Source of the DNA: Sceloporus undulatus | Taxonomy: Eukaryota > Chordata > Lepidosauria > Squamata > Phrynosomatidae | DNA length: 64,000 bases | NCBI RefSeq assembly: GCF_019175285.1 | Contig: NC_056527.1 | Coordinates: forward strand, 49,632,192 to 49,696,191 | Reading direction: 5' to 3' | In this document: positions 1-10,649 of the stretch, one piece after another | How positions within the stretch are numbered: the first letter of the stretch is position 1 | Layout of the letters: each line of letters starts with the position of its first letter | Notes under the pieces: generated by a model | What the model was told of the DNA's origin: nothing | The model's input: the letters and a program-made list of their open reading frames with translations, nothing else | The model's database searches: none | Position numbers and translations under genes: made by a program

Positions 1-525
1 GGTGGAAGCTGCAATAAGAAAAATTGTGACGAATAAATCACCAGGAACAGATGATATTCCAATTGAACTGCGACAATCCACAGAGAGACAATCAACTCTA
101 GTGCTAACTAAAATATGCCGACATGTATGGAAAACAAAATGGTGGCCAACAAACTGGAAACTTTCAACATACATCACCCATCCACAAAAAAGGAGACAGC
201 CAAAATGGCAAACAATTTTTTTTTTAACAGATCAAGCCTGAAATACCCCTAGAAGCCAAGATGATCAAATTTAGGCTGTTGTAAGTTGGCCCCATCATGA
301 GAAGGCATGACTCCTTAGAAAATACAATGATGCTAGGAAAGGTAGAAGGTAGTAGAAAGAGAGGAAAATCACAGACCAAGTGGCTAGCCTCAGTTAAGGA
401 GCTCACTGGCCTGATCTACAAGACCTAAGAAGTTCAGTGGAGGATAGGAAGGCTTGGAGATTTCTCATCCACAGGTCGCCATGAGTCAAGATCAACTTGA
501 GGGCAGTTGACAATAGCTACAACAA
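1..525 (+). mobile_element. BovB/RTE LINE, 3' part with internal deletion
   Basis: Codons from base 2 encode a reverse-transcriptase fragment (NKSPGTDDIPIELR, then KTKWWPTNWKLSTYITHPQK) typical of BovB/RTE. At about 200-240 the sequence jumps to the 3' end of the same family. There other frames read FGHLMRRHDSLENTMMLGK-like, then a WR-IHR block, and finish with the BovB terminus (atgagtcaagatcaacttga, ggcagttgac, aacaa). The middle of the ORF is absent and the frame is interrupted, so it is inactive. Confidence 0.8.
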
Positions 526-529
526 TGCT

Positions 530-1131
530 GCCTCCTCTCCCCATCAAAAGATGTGTTAAATGAGATACACACATTTTTAAAATGTATGAAGATACAAATA
601 TTGTGTACATGTTTAAAATACACACAAACACACCTCGTCTTCACTAATGTGCATTTTTCAACTACATTTTGCCCATTCTGTGGTAGGTTTCTGCAGAGGG
701 CCTCCCAATGTTGTTATTAGATATAGGATGTCATCTGTAGCAATGAGGTATTGATTCCACAGGTGGCATTTTTAAAAATATCTGACACAGCACAGTTATT
801 TTGCAGTTTATATGCTTTTTTAGGTTTTGAGAGAATGCATAAAATAAGGGCTGATCCAGGACAAGATGCAATTTTTGAGAAAACTATCTCAATCATATTC
901 AATCATCAGCCATTGTAGCACAGAAGTTATTTGTGCTGGCATCATCATATCAGTTATAGCTATAAACAGAGGTCTCACTCCACTCAGTTCAATGTGGGAA
1001 GCCAAAATTCATTTGTTGCCACCCACCTGATAATGGATATTGAGTGCCACAGAATAAGATGAAAAGGGGAAATTGCAAGTGCAGACTATGAAACAAAAAA
1101 ACTCTCCTCCTGCCTCTTCTGCTTTTTATTA
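530..1131. other. No recognised feature
   Basis: AT-rich sequence with no convincing ORF, splice pattern or repeat family visible to me. Confidence 0.4.
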
Positions 1132-1334
1132 TTTTTATCCATATCCCACCTTTGTCTAAACCCTCAAAGTGAACCCAGTTTACAACGTAAATGACCAAAC
1201 TCATACAACGAAAAACACAAAAGGCTACAATGTTAATTGTAGCCTTTTGTGTTTTCGTTGTATGAGTTTGGTCATTTACGTTGTAAACTGGGTTCACTTT
1301 GAGGGTTTAGACAAAGGTGGGATATGGATAAAAA
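1132..1334. repeat. Near-perfect 100-bp-arm palindrome
   Basis: Left arm 1132-1231 and right arm 1236-1334 are reverse complements apart from one single-base length difference in an A run; the loop is GTTA. The outer part of each arm (cccacctttgtc, then ccctcaaagtgaacccagtttacaa) resembles an L2/CR1-type 3' tail, so this looks like an inverted duplication of a LINE tail. Confidence 0.9.
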
Positions 1335-1721
1335 AATAATTGCCTAGGGAGGGAATTCTTTGCTAATTTTTTTCTTGAAAAAGCAAGTAATTTTATGGAT
1401 TTTCCTCTTAACACAAAAAAAGTCTTTGAAGCCAGTGCAGGTGTTTTAAAGACTGTATTCATAGTTCAAGACTTCTGCATACACACAGCAAGTATATATG
1501 GATGTTTTGTGTACAAAAGAGCATTTTCTATGTAGTAATATCATGAATATTCCACCCAGAACAGAGTGTTTTGCTCTTTTCTGTGGAAAACATCCATGTG
1601 TAAATTCTGCGCAGAATATGTTTGGAACTACAGAGATTTCCATCAGTCCAGAATTTTCCTCACCAAGATTTCTCAACATTCAAGAAACACATTTTTGACC
1701 ATTTTTCAATTTTTAAAAGAT

Positions 1722-1969
1722 TCATGGATTCTATGGTCCAAAACAAACTACAGACGTAATCCAGTTTGAGGCTGCTTTAACTGCCCTGGCTCAGTGCTAG
1801 GGAATCCTGGGAATTGTAGTTCATTGTGGCACCAGAGGTCTCTGACAGAGAAGGCTAGAAGTCTCACAAAACTAGAGTTCCCAGGATTCCCTAGCATTGA
1901 GCCAGGGCAGTTAAAGCAGTCTCAAACTGGATTATTTCTGAAGCATGTTTTGGACCTATGATTCTATGA
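1722..1969. mobile_element. Foldback MITE, hAT-like
   Basis: Terminal inverted repeats run from the ends (tcatggattctatggtcca against its complement near 1950-1969) through aatccagtttgaggctg to cagggcag and ttcccaggattccctagca. Arms of about 100 bp flank a short centre (gtggcaccagaggtctctga). This is an abundant squamate MITE type; the hAT assignment is from memory of the family, not from a transposase. Confidence 0.6.
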
Positions 1970-2764
1970 TACACAAATGCATTGTGACACTGTGCTATCA
2001 GACTTTCTAACACCAAGGCAGCACTGTTTGGATAGCGTAGGGACCATCTTGGCAGAATTGTTTTGAACTGGCAACGTGGAGCCTGTTGGAAAATTAAGAA
2101 ATTTGATTACAATGAAAACTGTCATTTTAAATTATATTTAAAGTGAGCTTTCTTCTATAAGCAGAAAATAATAGACTTGAGTAGAAGAGGTTGACACTAA
2201 ACTGGCATTTATTGGACTTATTTAACATATCCCCCTGAAGTATTCTTTAAATCTTTTAAGATATCTGAGCAACTTCTCAGGAATGGAAACAATGAAGAAC
2301 AGCAAACTCAGATTTGGTTTTCAGCTATTTGTAATGCACACATCCTGTATTTGTTTCAGTCCAACTCTTCAGGGGCCTAATACCTTCTGCCACCCTTGCA
2401 CCACTGAAGTCTTGCTGTAAGCATATGGTCCAGCAGGGGGGGCACCTCTTTGGCAGAGCATTTGGCATGGCTCATGCAGATTTGGAAATGATTCCCGTCC
2501 AGGGGAGCACCCTGCTGTGACAATGCTGTCACTCCAATTGAAATGAAAGCTGCTGATTGTGTGGCAGACTGCCAGTCCCCTTTTGAAGTTGGTAGCTGGC
2601 ATCCTACAATATATATATGTATATATACAGGGGGAGGGGAGTTAAACAGATGCTTCCAATGTTGTACTTCCTTAGTCTGAAAGTAAGTACATGGATCCAA
2701 TCTGTTCCTTTCCACAGCCCAGAGGTATACCAGCCCTCATACACAGATTTCTAAATCAATGTCT
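1970..2764. other. No recognised feature
   Basis: Short ORFs on the minus strand at 2369-2715 have no recognisable motif. There is a short TA-rich microsatellite near 2610-2628. Confidence 0.4.
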
Positions 2765-2870
2765 TTACTTACTTACTTACTAATTCATTTATGGATTTAT
2801 TCATCATTTTTCTGCCCACCAGGGCTCCCAAATGGATGTATATTAAAATAGATTATAAACATCCTTTAAA
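2765..2870 (-). mobile_element. L2/CR1-type LINE 3' tail
   Basis: The inverted tail begins with an (CTTA)n/(ATTT)n simple repeat, then tttctgcccaccagggctcc, the complement of the usual L2/CR1 terminus (ggtgggcagaaa). Only the tail is visible. Confidence 0.4.
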
Positions 2871-3602
2871 CAGGGTTGAGAATTTTGCAAACCCATGGAC
2901 TGCCTGTGCATCGAGAGTAGGGAAGTAGTTACAAAATTTATCTGATATTCCCTATCCCTGTTTTTCAGCAAACAGCTTGCAAAAACTTTTACAACTGTTT
3001 AAATGTTGTTTCAGGGGGACCTCTGCCTGAATTATACAGATTGTGTCTGTACAAACAAGCAAGAACACCTTACAGGAGGTGCCAAAAGCAACTGCGAGTG
3101 ATGTGATGATGTCCCTTCAGTCAGGCAAAATAGCAACTGTGATGATGTGTTATGGCCCTCTAGAGCTCTAGAGGACACAAAAATTGTATGCTGTGGTGCT
3201 CCAAACTCAAGTGGATGTCCACACCAATATCAGTAGTGACAGGGGCATCACTAAAGGAGTGCAGGGAATACAGACCACACCTGGTGACACCCTAAGCGGG
3301 GATTACACCACTGCTCCCCAGATGCCTGCCTTTTGACAGAAATGGATTGAGGCATTCACCTGCATCACTTTAAAATCCTGGAGCTCAGCAGAAAAAAGGC
3401 ATGAGTGGGGCAAGGTTCAGCAAGTGGACAAAGGAGAGGTCTCAGTTTAAAATATATATTTTTTACTCTTTAAAATTTTTATTTTAAAAATCACATTTTA
3501 CCAAATTTTCACTTTAATCACATGAAACTATGCAAATCTAAATAGGCTTAGGTTATCCTTATGATATTATCATTTAAAGGTATAATTTTAATTTTGGTAG
3601 TT

Positions 3603-3871
3603 GTTTATGGAGATTATCAGATGGGGGAAATCGGGGAAGAAAAAGGCATACTCCTGGCAAAGTTGTGCAATTGTGCTGAAGATTTTCAGATGATATCGCG
3701 CTTATCCAGGACTTAACCGATGAAGATCCAGGAATGCTCCATCAACAAACCATTCCTGGGACTTCTCCATGAATGGTTTGTTACTGGAGCATTCCTGGAT
3801 CCTCGTAAGTTAAATACTGAATAAGAGATGCGTCTGAAAATCTTCACCATGATTGTGCAGCTTTGCTGGGA

Positions 3872-3910
<39 letters not shown>

Positions 3911-4018
3911 GAGTTTATTTATATCTTCCCGCCTTTTAAAAGATTACAATATTATTGTCACACAAGTTAAAACCACAGTATGTCTCCCCCCGTCCCATTT
4001 GATAATCTCCATAATCAC
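3603..4018. mobile_element. Foldback DNA transposon with an L2-type tail inside
   Basis: The outer ends match in inverted orientation (tatggagattatcagatggg at 3607-3626 and its complement near 3990-4015). An inner pair of ~110-bp arms (3647-3762 and 3766-3873) contains gatccaggaatgctcc and aacaaaccattc. Between the right inner arm and the right end lie (AAT)n at 3873-3910 and an inverted L2-like tail (tttatttatatcttcccgcc), which looks like a later insertion. Confidence 0.6.
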
Positions 4019-4234
4019 ATTTGTCATTACATTCAGTGATATATGGCAAATACAGTTTACAAGTTTACTACAAAAAAATTACAAAGGATTCTTTATGGTG
4101 TGATATGGGAGGAGGCCAATGGGGGGGGGATGACACCATGAATTATTGCACTATGTGATGCCAACCCTAGTGGTGCCACTGAGTAGTGGCAAGGTCTGCT
4201 CAGACTACAGAAGCTACAGCAACTATGTCCCTCC

Positions 4235-4392
4235 TCAACTAGTTTGCAGTTTAGGAAGTGTGTTTACAGTTCTCAGCCACATTGTTCCTCCAGTGCCTTT
4301 GACCAAATTTCAGACCCCAAGATTCCAGAGGATGCAGCTAAGGCAGGTAAAGTGGAATCATAGTGCTATATTTGCATAGTATGAAGAGACCA
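4235..4392 (+). mobile_element. hAT-like MITE, one half
   Basis: Contains gtttgcagtttaggaag, then ccccaagattccagagga and the end block aagtggaatcatagtgctat followed by agtatgaagagacc. The same end block occurs at 6600-6650, so both belong to one MITE family. Confidence 0.5.
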
Positions 4393-5059
4393 AGGCTGCA
4401 ACCATAGTGCTACACTAGACCTCTGTGTAGGTCTATATCAGTGCTGGGCAATTTCTGAGGTCACTTCCAGAAGAAGCTTTGGCAGGGGTTAAAATTGTAA
4501 AGTAACAATTTAATAGCCAAAGTACTTGTCTTAGAGGCATCTGTGAAAGGGATGCAGTTTGTAATGGGGTGGGTGGGGTAATATTTTTGGTGGCTTGAGG
4601 GTTGGAAGTGGTTTTAAAGGATCCACTGGGAGGAGCTGGGGGTCACATGTGGTCTACAGGATTCACTTTTCTCACCCTTGTGTTCATGGACATAGCCTAT
4701 GCTATGGTTCGTACTTTTTTTCATCCCATGGAGTAGCTCCTTAGGATTTGGACCAGATGTGCAAGAAAGTCACACATACCTTGCTTTGTGAGCTCTGGGG
4801 ACAGAAAAAATAGTTAACAAATACTTAAATAAATAAAAACACATGAAATTTTCCCCTTTCTTGGAATGTGATGTAGACAATTTAGGAGAAATTTCACACA
4901 ACCAATAATAACCAACCCAGTTTGCAACCAAGCACAGGGCCAACCCAAAATAGCATCTTGCTGCCTGAGACAGAGCAGGCAATGGCAAAGCCACCACACA
5001 TCATTTCTAAAATCAATGGAGTTACCCTCACAAGTGCCTCTCTCCATTCCCCTGGCAGT

Positions 5060-5170
5060 GATTCTACAAGACCTTAGCATGGCTGTTGATGATAGGATGA
5101 CTTGGAGGTCCCTCATCCATGGAGTCACCATCAAGTCAAAGCCAGCTTGATGGCAGTTAACAACAAACAA
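5060..5170 (+). mobile_element. BovB LINE 3' end
   Basis: Contains gatgacttggaggtccctc, then catggagtcaccatcaagtc and agcttgatggcagttaac, followed by aacaaacaa. This is the usual BovB terminus. Confidence 0.75.
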
Positions 5171-5214
5171 TACAAAAATAACAAAAATAAAAATTTGCTG
5201 ACTTTTTCATGGTA

Positions 5215-5262
5215 CATCTGAGGCAACATCTGAGGCAACATCTGAGGCAACATCTGAGGCAA
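5215..5262. repeat. Four copies of a 12-bp tandem repeat
   Basis: The unit CATCTGAGGCAA is repeated four times without a change. Confidence 0.95.
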
Positions 5263-5479
5263 CTGTTTAACTCTGGCTAATGACAGGGCTGACCCTGACC
5301 AAGTATGGGCATAAGAGCTCATTCTATGTCTCTCTTTATAACATGCTTTTCAGACAAACATTTATTACAGTTAAGGTATGTTGTTCAAAAATCGTGGGTC
5401 CATCTTCTCTTATAAACAGTTCCACAAAGATATACTAGTCAGCTCATGGGCAAAGAAAACTGGAAATAGACCTGAGAGT

Positions 5480-5705
5480 TTTGTTGCTGTTGTGTGCCTT
5501 CAAGTTGTTTCTGACTTATGGTGACCCTAAAGTGAACCTATCACGGGGTGTTCTTGGAAAGATTTGTTCAAAGGATGTTTGTTATTGCCTTCCTCTGAGG
5601 CTAAGCACATGTAACTTGAACAAGGTCACCCAGTAGGTTTCATGGCCAAGCAGGGATTAGAGCACCCATTCTCCAGGGAACTAGTCCTATGCTCAAACCA
5701 GTATA
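5480..5705 (-). mobile_element. Sauria SINE (tRNA head, BovB-like tail)
   Basis: On the plus strand it begins ttgttgctgttgtgtgcctt, then cttatggtgaccctaaagtg, gccttcctctgaggcta and the complement of the tRNA-like head (tttcatggccaagcaggg, then ctcaaaccagta). It is full-length or nearly so and inverted. Confidence 0.85.
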
Positions 5706-5721
5706 TCGCGGGGGTTTTTTT

Positions 5722-5857
5722 TAACACTATGCAGTAATACTGCTACGATTCCACTTGAACTGTGATGGCAACATCCTGTGAAATCCTGGTTTTGCAGTTT
5801 AGGAAGGCTTGTTAGAATTCTCAGCCAGAGGGTTCTAGGGCCTCCCCAAACTACAAA
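5722..5857 (+). mobile_element. hAT-like MITE, left half (split by the retrocopy)
   Basis: Contains tgctacgattccacttgaac, gtttaggaaggcttgttaga, then ctccccaaactacaaaatcc. Its sequence continues at 6568 after the inserted retrocopy. Confidence 0.65.
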
Positions 5858-6567
5858 ATCCAAACCCAGTCCAGCTTTGCTGCCTCTTGATCTGCTTATG
5901 AAAGCACCTTCGCTCATGTTCAGGGGCCACGTTAAGAACATAGAGGACTCCCTAGTAACAGGTTGGAAATCCCATAGACTTCCAGCTGTGATTCTTTGCA
6001 ATCTGAAAGATCATGGCAGTACTTAACAGTAATTTTCAACAATAATAGAACAAGAAAATTATAGCAGGATTGGTAACAGTGTAGATGTTTTCTGGAACAA
6101 TACAATATATTTCTTTAGGCTTCTCTCAAATAAAAACGTCTAAAGGTCTCCAGACCACCCAAAAATTACAGCATAATATTAAGAAGGAATGGAGGTGATT
6201 GCAAAGTTTAGTTATAGCAATCAATGGAAAGATGGAATGGTGAGTGAGCACCCCTGAGAAAGTAAGGGTTGTTACAGCAGAGCAGAGGTGGCAAAAGTGC
6301 AGCCCATGGGTTGCAGGTTGTCCCTAATTCTCCATATCTGAATGTCTTTGTTGTTGTTAATTGATGTCCAGTTATTTCACATCATGGTAACCCCATCAGT
6401 GAGAGACCTCCAAGATATCCTCTTATTAACAGTCCTGCTTACATCTTACAAACTCAAGGTTGTGGCTTCATGTAAACCTGAGGGCAGGGAAATGTCTAAT
6501 TAACAAATTGTAAGCCACTCTGATAGCCTTTTGGCTGAAGAGTGGGGTATGTATAAATAAATAAATA
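5858..6567 (+). pseudogene. 5'-truncated processed retrocopy of the 58-kb gene (last two exons plus 3' UTR)
   Basis: The copy begins with ATCCAAACCCAGTCCAG, the end of the 38-nt penultimate exon, and passes directly into the terminal-exon sequence at 5875. The 102-bp intron of the parent is missing, so the template was spliced RNA. Homology runs about 675 bases with some 35-40 differences (about 94-95% by eye). It ends at the same L2-like gaagagtggggta block, then (TAAA)n at 6551-6567 instead of poly(A). The last 49 codons remain open (stop near 6024-6026) with four amino-acid changes. The flanks are the two halves of one hAT-like MITE, so this is an insertion. It is opposite in orientation to the parent and about 52 kb away. 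Confidence 0.88.
6346..6470 (-). mobile_element. BovB fragment carried inside the retrocopy UTR
   Basis: Inverted BovB end: ttgttgttgttaattgatg, then catcatggtaaccccatcag and gagagacctccaagatatcc. The same fragment is in the parent UTR, so it was copied with the mRNA and not inserted here. Confidence 0.65.
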
Positions 6568-6650
6568 CCCATAATTCCACAGGATGCAGCCTTGAGAATT
6601 AACGTGGATTCACAGTGCTATAACTCTGTAGTGTGAAAGGGCCTTTATAC
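6568..6650 (+). mobile_element. hAT-like MITE, right half (split by the retrocopy)
   Basis: Continues the MITE with ataattccacaggatgcag and ends gattcacagtgctataactc then tgtagtgtgaaagggcc. Together with 5722-5857 it rebuilds one element of ~220 bp. Confidence 0.65.
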
Positions 6651-7763
6651 TAGACATTAGCCTGAATAATAATTATCTCCCTCATCATCCATTGCATAAT
6701 ACGGTAACTGACTTAAACCAATTCTCAATGCATAAATCAAAGCCACTCACAGCATTTCATATGCAAATATTGGCAACAAAGCATAAAGAAAAACATGCTT
6801 TGGGGCTGTTTCCAGATGCTTCTTTGATATGGACATTTGGAAGCAAGGACGCTGCTGTTCTGTTAAATTCCCCACCTCACCCCCAAATTATTAGTCTCAG
6901 AGCAATGGCTCTGGAGTGTAACATTTTGTTTTTGATTTTTCTCCTCCTCCCCTCCAAAACCGCTTCTGATTCACATTTCAACTGAAGCTGTGTCCCACCT
7001 ACAGCACATTTTGTTATTTCTGAGGCTGTCACTCTTCACGCATGATTCACTTTCCCCCCATGTTTTGTCATTTTTAATCCTTCTGTTTTTAAGACATAGT
7101 TGGGGAATATGGCAGGTGACGGAAAGATCTACAGAGAGATGGGAGGGGGAAAATACACCTTAGAGCTCCTGATGAGACAGATGGCAGGCTGTGACATTTC
7201 TAACAATCTCCATGGAGGGGATCCAGCTTCTACCAAAAACCTTCAAAAACTCCATTGCAGCAGATGTATAAACTTGCATCAGGCAACCATTTTACTATAC
7301 TCAGTGGAATGATCCTATGCACATGTATTCATAAAAAGGTCCACTGTGTCCAGTGGGACCTACTTCTTTACAGTGTGTTTAGAAATTCTTTCTGAATTAC
7401 ATGTTGTGGCTTTACGGAGGATAGCAACCAGAAACTTCCAAGGGATCCCGGGATTTGAACAAGAGATGTGATGGTATGAAAGCAAAAATCTAGAGTAGTG
7501 AGTTTCTTGGAAGCAGGTAGGCTTAAGACCCAGGTCCTCATCAGTAGAGCTGCCTCTACTAGGCAGAGTGAAGCAGCCACTTTGGGCAATGGATACTGAG
7601 TGGTCCAGAGCAGAGGCAATGTGTTAGAAGGCAGAATTATTTTCTAGACACCCTATACTATACTAACCTGCAGACCTGAGGCGCAGTGGATAATGCTTTC
7701 CTCTCACCAGAATTAAAGTAAGGTTCAGATCAGTCCAGTCACCTTGTGGAGTGGAGGAATACC
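6651..7763. other. No recognised feature
   Basis: Short ORFs on both strands show no motif. I see no splice pattern or repeat end that I can support. Confidence 0.4.
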
Positions 7764-7965
7764 ATGTAGTGGAGGCGGATGCATCTCACTGGTATAGCAG
7801 TGAATCTGCTGTGGGTTTTAGTCCCTAGTTTAAAGAAGCTGTCCACAGTGCAAATCCCTATCCCTGTCCCCAGATAAGTTTGGCACCTTGGATAGATCCT
7901 TTAAAAAGTGTAAAATCTGGAGCAGATTCACTACCCTACTGCTATCAGAGCCACCACAGGTACTC
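7764..7965. repeat. Imperfect inverted repeat, MITE-like
   Basis: Left gtggaggcggatg, then cagtgaatctgctgtgggtt, pairs with right taaaatctggagcagattc, then actgctatcagagccaccac. Arms are about 50 bp with several mismatches. Confidence 0.45.
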
Positions 7966-8921
7966 TTTTATTCTTTGAGGCAGGTAGCAGAATATCTAAA
8001 GTTGCCTAGAATCTGAGTTTTTCAGAGTAAACCCCACTACATATCTCACCACTCCTAATGGATAAGATGGCAGGCAAGTACGGTAAGGGCATTCTGCACA
8101 GAAGCACTTTGGCTGTGTGTCTTCCTCTCAAGGGAAGTCAGGCTGGCTCCATTTTTGTTAAGCTTTCAGCAGGCAATCAATCTGTATCATTCCCTCTGCC
8201 CTTTGTTTGTTTTTGTTTTTTTTAAATATTTTAATTGGCTTTTAAAATGTGTTTTGATCCATTTTCAATAATGGCCAGTATCCATTTTTCAGACTTTTTG
8301 GAAGAAAGTATTTAGTACATCCTTTTTGCAAGGCCTCCCAAGCCAACACAGAATAATCCAGGGGGTTCTGCCAGGTATTACTCCACCTTCTTGGAGAATA
8401 ATTGGCTGCAGGGGTGTTCCTGGACTCATTTTGGCTGCCTTTCAGAACTGGAGGGGGGCACAGACTTGTGCTTAAAAGCAGCCAAAATAAGCCCTGGTGC
8501 ATCCCCACAACTGACCAGTGGCCAGGGAGATAGAGCTGTAAGTCTTCTTGCAGACTAGGAGGAGCAGCTGGCCAAAGGGAGCAACCTCTATTACCTCTGT
8601 TGGGAAATGTGAGAAATGGTAGTGTATCTCATGAGCAGATTAATCAAACTTGGCAAACAGAAGGTGAGCAACAGCCAACCCCACACAACCACCAACCACC
8701 CACAGGTCTTACAGAGCAAGAAACAGAGACTAGTCCAGATGATTTTAAATTGGAAATTTAAAATTTGTATCGTACATCTACGATTATACATTTTATTTTA
8801 AACAGATTTGTGTTTTAACTGATGTCTTTTAAGTTACGTTGTTTGTCTGTTAATTGTTGTTACCCTGGGAAACAAATAAGAAGCATCATCATCATCAAAC
8901 CATTATGGGGATTTAAAAGCC

Positions 8922-8938
8922 ACATGTGATAAAGTCCT
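8922..8938. repeat. Isolated TTATCACA-type transposon end
   Basis: cacatgtgataaagtcc is the complement of ggactttatcacatgtg, which matches the termini at 12944 and 28668. I could not find the partner end. Confidence 0.35.
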
Positions 8939-9147
8939 AAATCTGCTCTAGTGGGATTAAATTTGGATTTAGGTGACAACAAGCAAGGACACAGGGAGAG
9001 AGAAAGGTAACTTCCATCTACTTACCCCCTCCAAAATGTAAATAACAAAATACATTTACATACAGAGAATGTCAACAAATAAATAAATTTAATTTATTAT
9101 GGTATAATTAATTATGATAATAACTAATAAAGAATATCCAGCAAAAG

Positions 9148-9210
9148 GTAGTGGTTTGAGTGTTGGACTAGGACACTTTGAGGCTTTGAGACCCTAAGGC
9201 TAGTCTTCTT
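9148..9210 (+). mobile_element. Sauria SINE head fragment
   Basis: gtagtggtttgagtgttgga then ctaggacactttgaggc matches the tRNA-like head of the SINE seen whole at 24984; the BovB-like tail is missing. Confidence 0.5.
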
Positions 9211-9321
9211 TGATAAAATACACAAAGTAAGTTTACTTATAAATAGTAAAGAGGTTTCATAACATCTCATGAGGAGAGGCTCTTCAAACATATCCTTCAC
9301 AGAGGAGAGAGACTGCTGACT

Positions 9322-9420
9322 GAGGAGTTTATCACACAGGAGGAATTTCTCTTAATTTCAAATGAAAAGAAAGTGGGGCCAGAACGCATTCACATGAATT
9401 TCCAAAGTAAAATTATTGAA
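9322..9420 (+). mobile_element. End of a TTATCACAC-family MITE
   Basis: ggagtttatcacacaggagg, then aatttctcttaatttcaa and agtggggccagaacgcattc are repeated in inverted form at 28925-29001. Confidence 0.6.
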
Positions 9421-9924
9421 CTGGCCACATGGAGGAACTAGAGAGCATTTTCCTTTATTTGTTTGTTTCATTTGTATGTCACATTTTTCCAGAAGGTAAA
9501 ATATTTTCAGTATTTTCAAATGGTACAATAGTAATGGTAGCAGGCATTTGAAAACAATGATAACACTAGTAATAACAAGTAATGTCCTATTGCATGAATA
9601 ACGAGTAAAGTCACTACTTCCTTTTTAAAAGTAACATTCCAAAATGTTCCAGCTTCACTTTCTCCCACATTTTTTTTAGCAAAATCAGTTTTTCAGTTTT
9701 TAGCAACATCTTGAAATCTTTGCATCCCAAACATGATGAAATTTGTGGTTTTTGATAAATTCTTATTCTAAAAATGAACTGAACCTAAATTCTCACCCAT
9801 CACTAGTGGACTGTGCCTTGGGCACAACTCAAAGCTGTATTTTATGATGGGCAGCAGTGTCCATATTGATGTGGGTGGGGGGGGGGGAATGTGGACTCAA
9901 GACATACATTTTAAAAAAGAAAAC

Positions 9925-10400
9925 CTCTATGTGATGATATACAGATGGCATCCAACACCAAATAAGCTTTTGAAAATGTCCCAGAATGTTTCAAATCAAT
10001 GCTGGAGATGCCAAGACAAAGAGGTCCTTTTTATTTATATATGTGGTGGACTTGTAAAAATTTTTATATGTTATTTTTTTTAAAAAAAAAACTTAAAAAT
10101 AGATTTTATAACGTTACCAGAAATATTTTTGTTCGGTATTATGGATAAATAAGCGGAGATAAAATGTTGAGTATTTCTTCAATACACAGAAACAAGAATA
10201 TTGCTTGCTCAAACTTGGAAATGGACTGAAGCGTAGATGATGGAAAAATGGTTTGTTAAGGTCGCTGAGTTAGCACATATGGCCAAATTGATGTGGGTTG
10301 TAAAGGATAAGCTAACTGGAAGCTTTTTGAAAGACTGGAAAACCTTTATGGATTTATTTATTCATTTAGCAATAGGAAATCTAACAATGTAATAATCTGT
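9925..10400 (+). mobile_element. L1 LINE, ORF2 C-terminal fragment
   Basis: Plus-strand frames read IYRWHPTPNKLLKMSQNVSN then QCWRCQDKE. In a shifted frame MWWTCK follows, the hallmark of the L1 ORF2 C-terminus. Further on come LAHMAKLMW and LKDWKTFMDLFIHL. Stops and frame changes show it is dead. AT-rich sequence to about 10620 could be its 3' UTR. Confidence 0.7.
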
Positions 10401-10649
10401 AGTTATATGTTTTTTCAGGAGGATTATTTAGTTGGATCTATAATGGTCAGATTTCCTCCCTTTTTTTGTCTCATTACAGTCAATATTCGGAGAGGTCAGA
10501 GCCCTATTGGGTGTTAGCTATTTGCCCTTTCCCTATTTCTTTTTCTTCTTTCATTTCTTTCTGTCCTTTTATTTGCTGAATGTATAGAACATTGATTGTA
10601 AACTAGATGTTTGTGTTGAAATAATTTGAAAATTTGTCAGTGCAGATGA

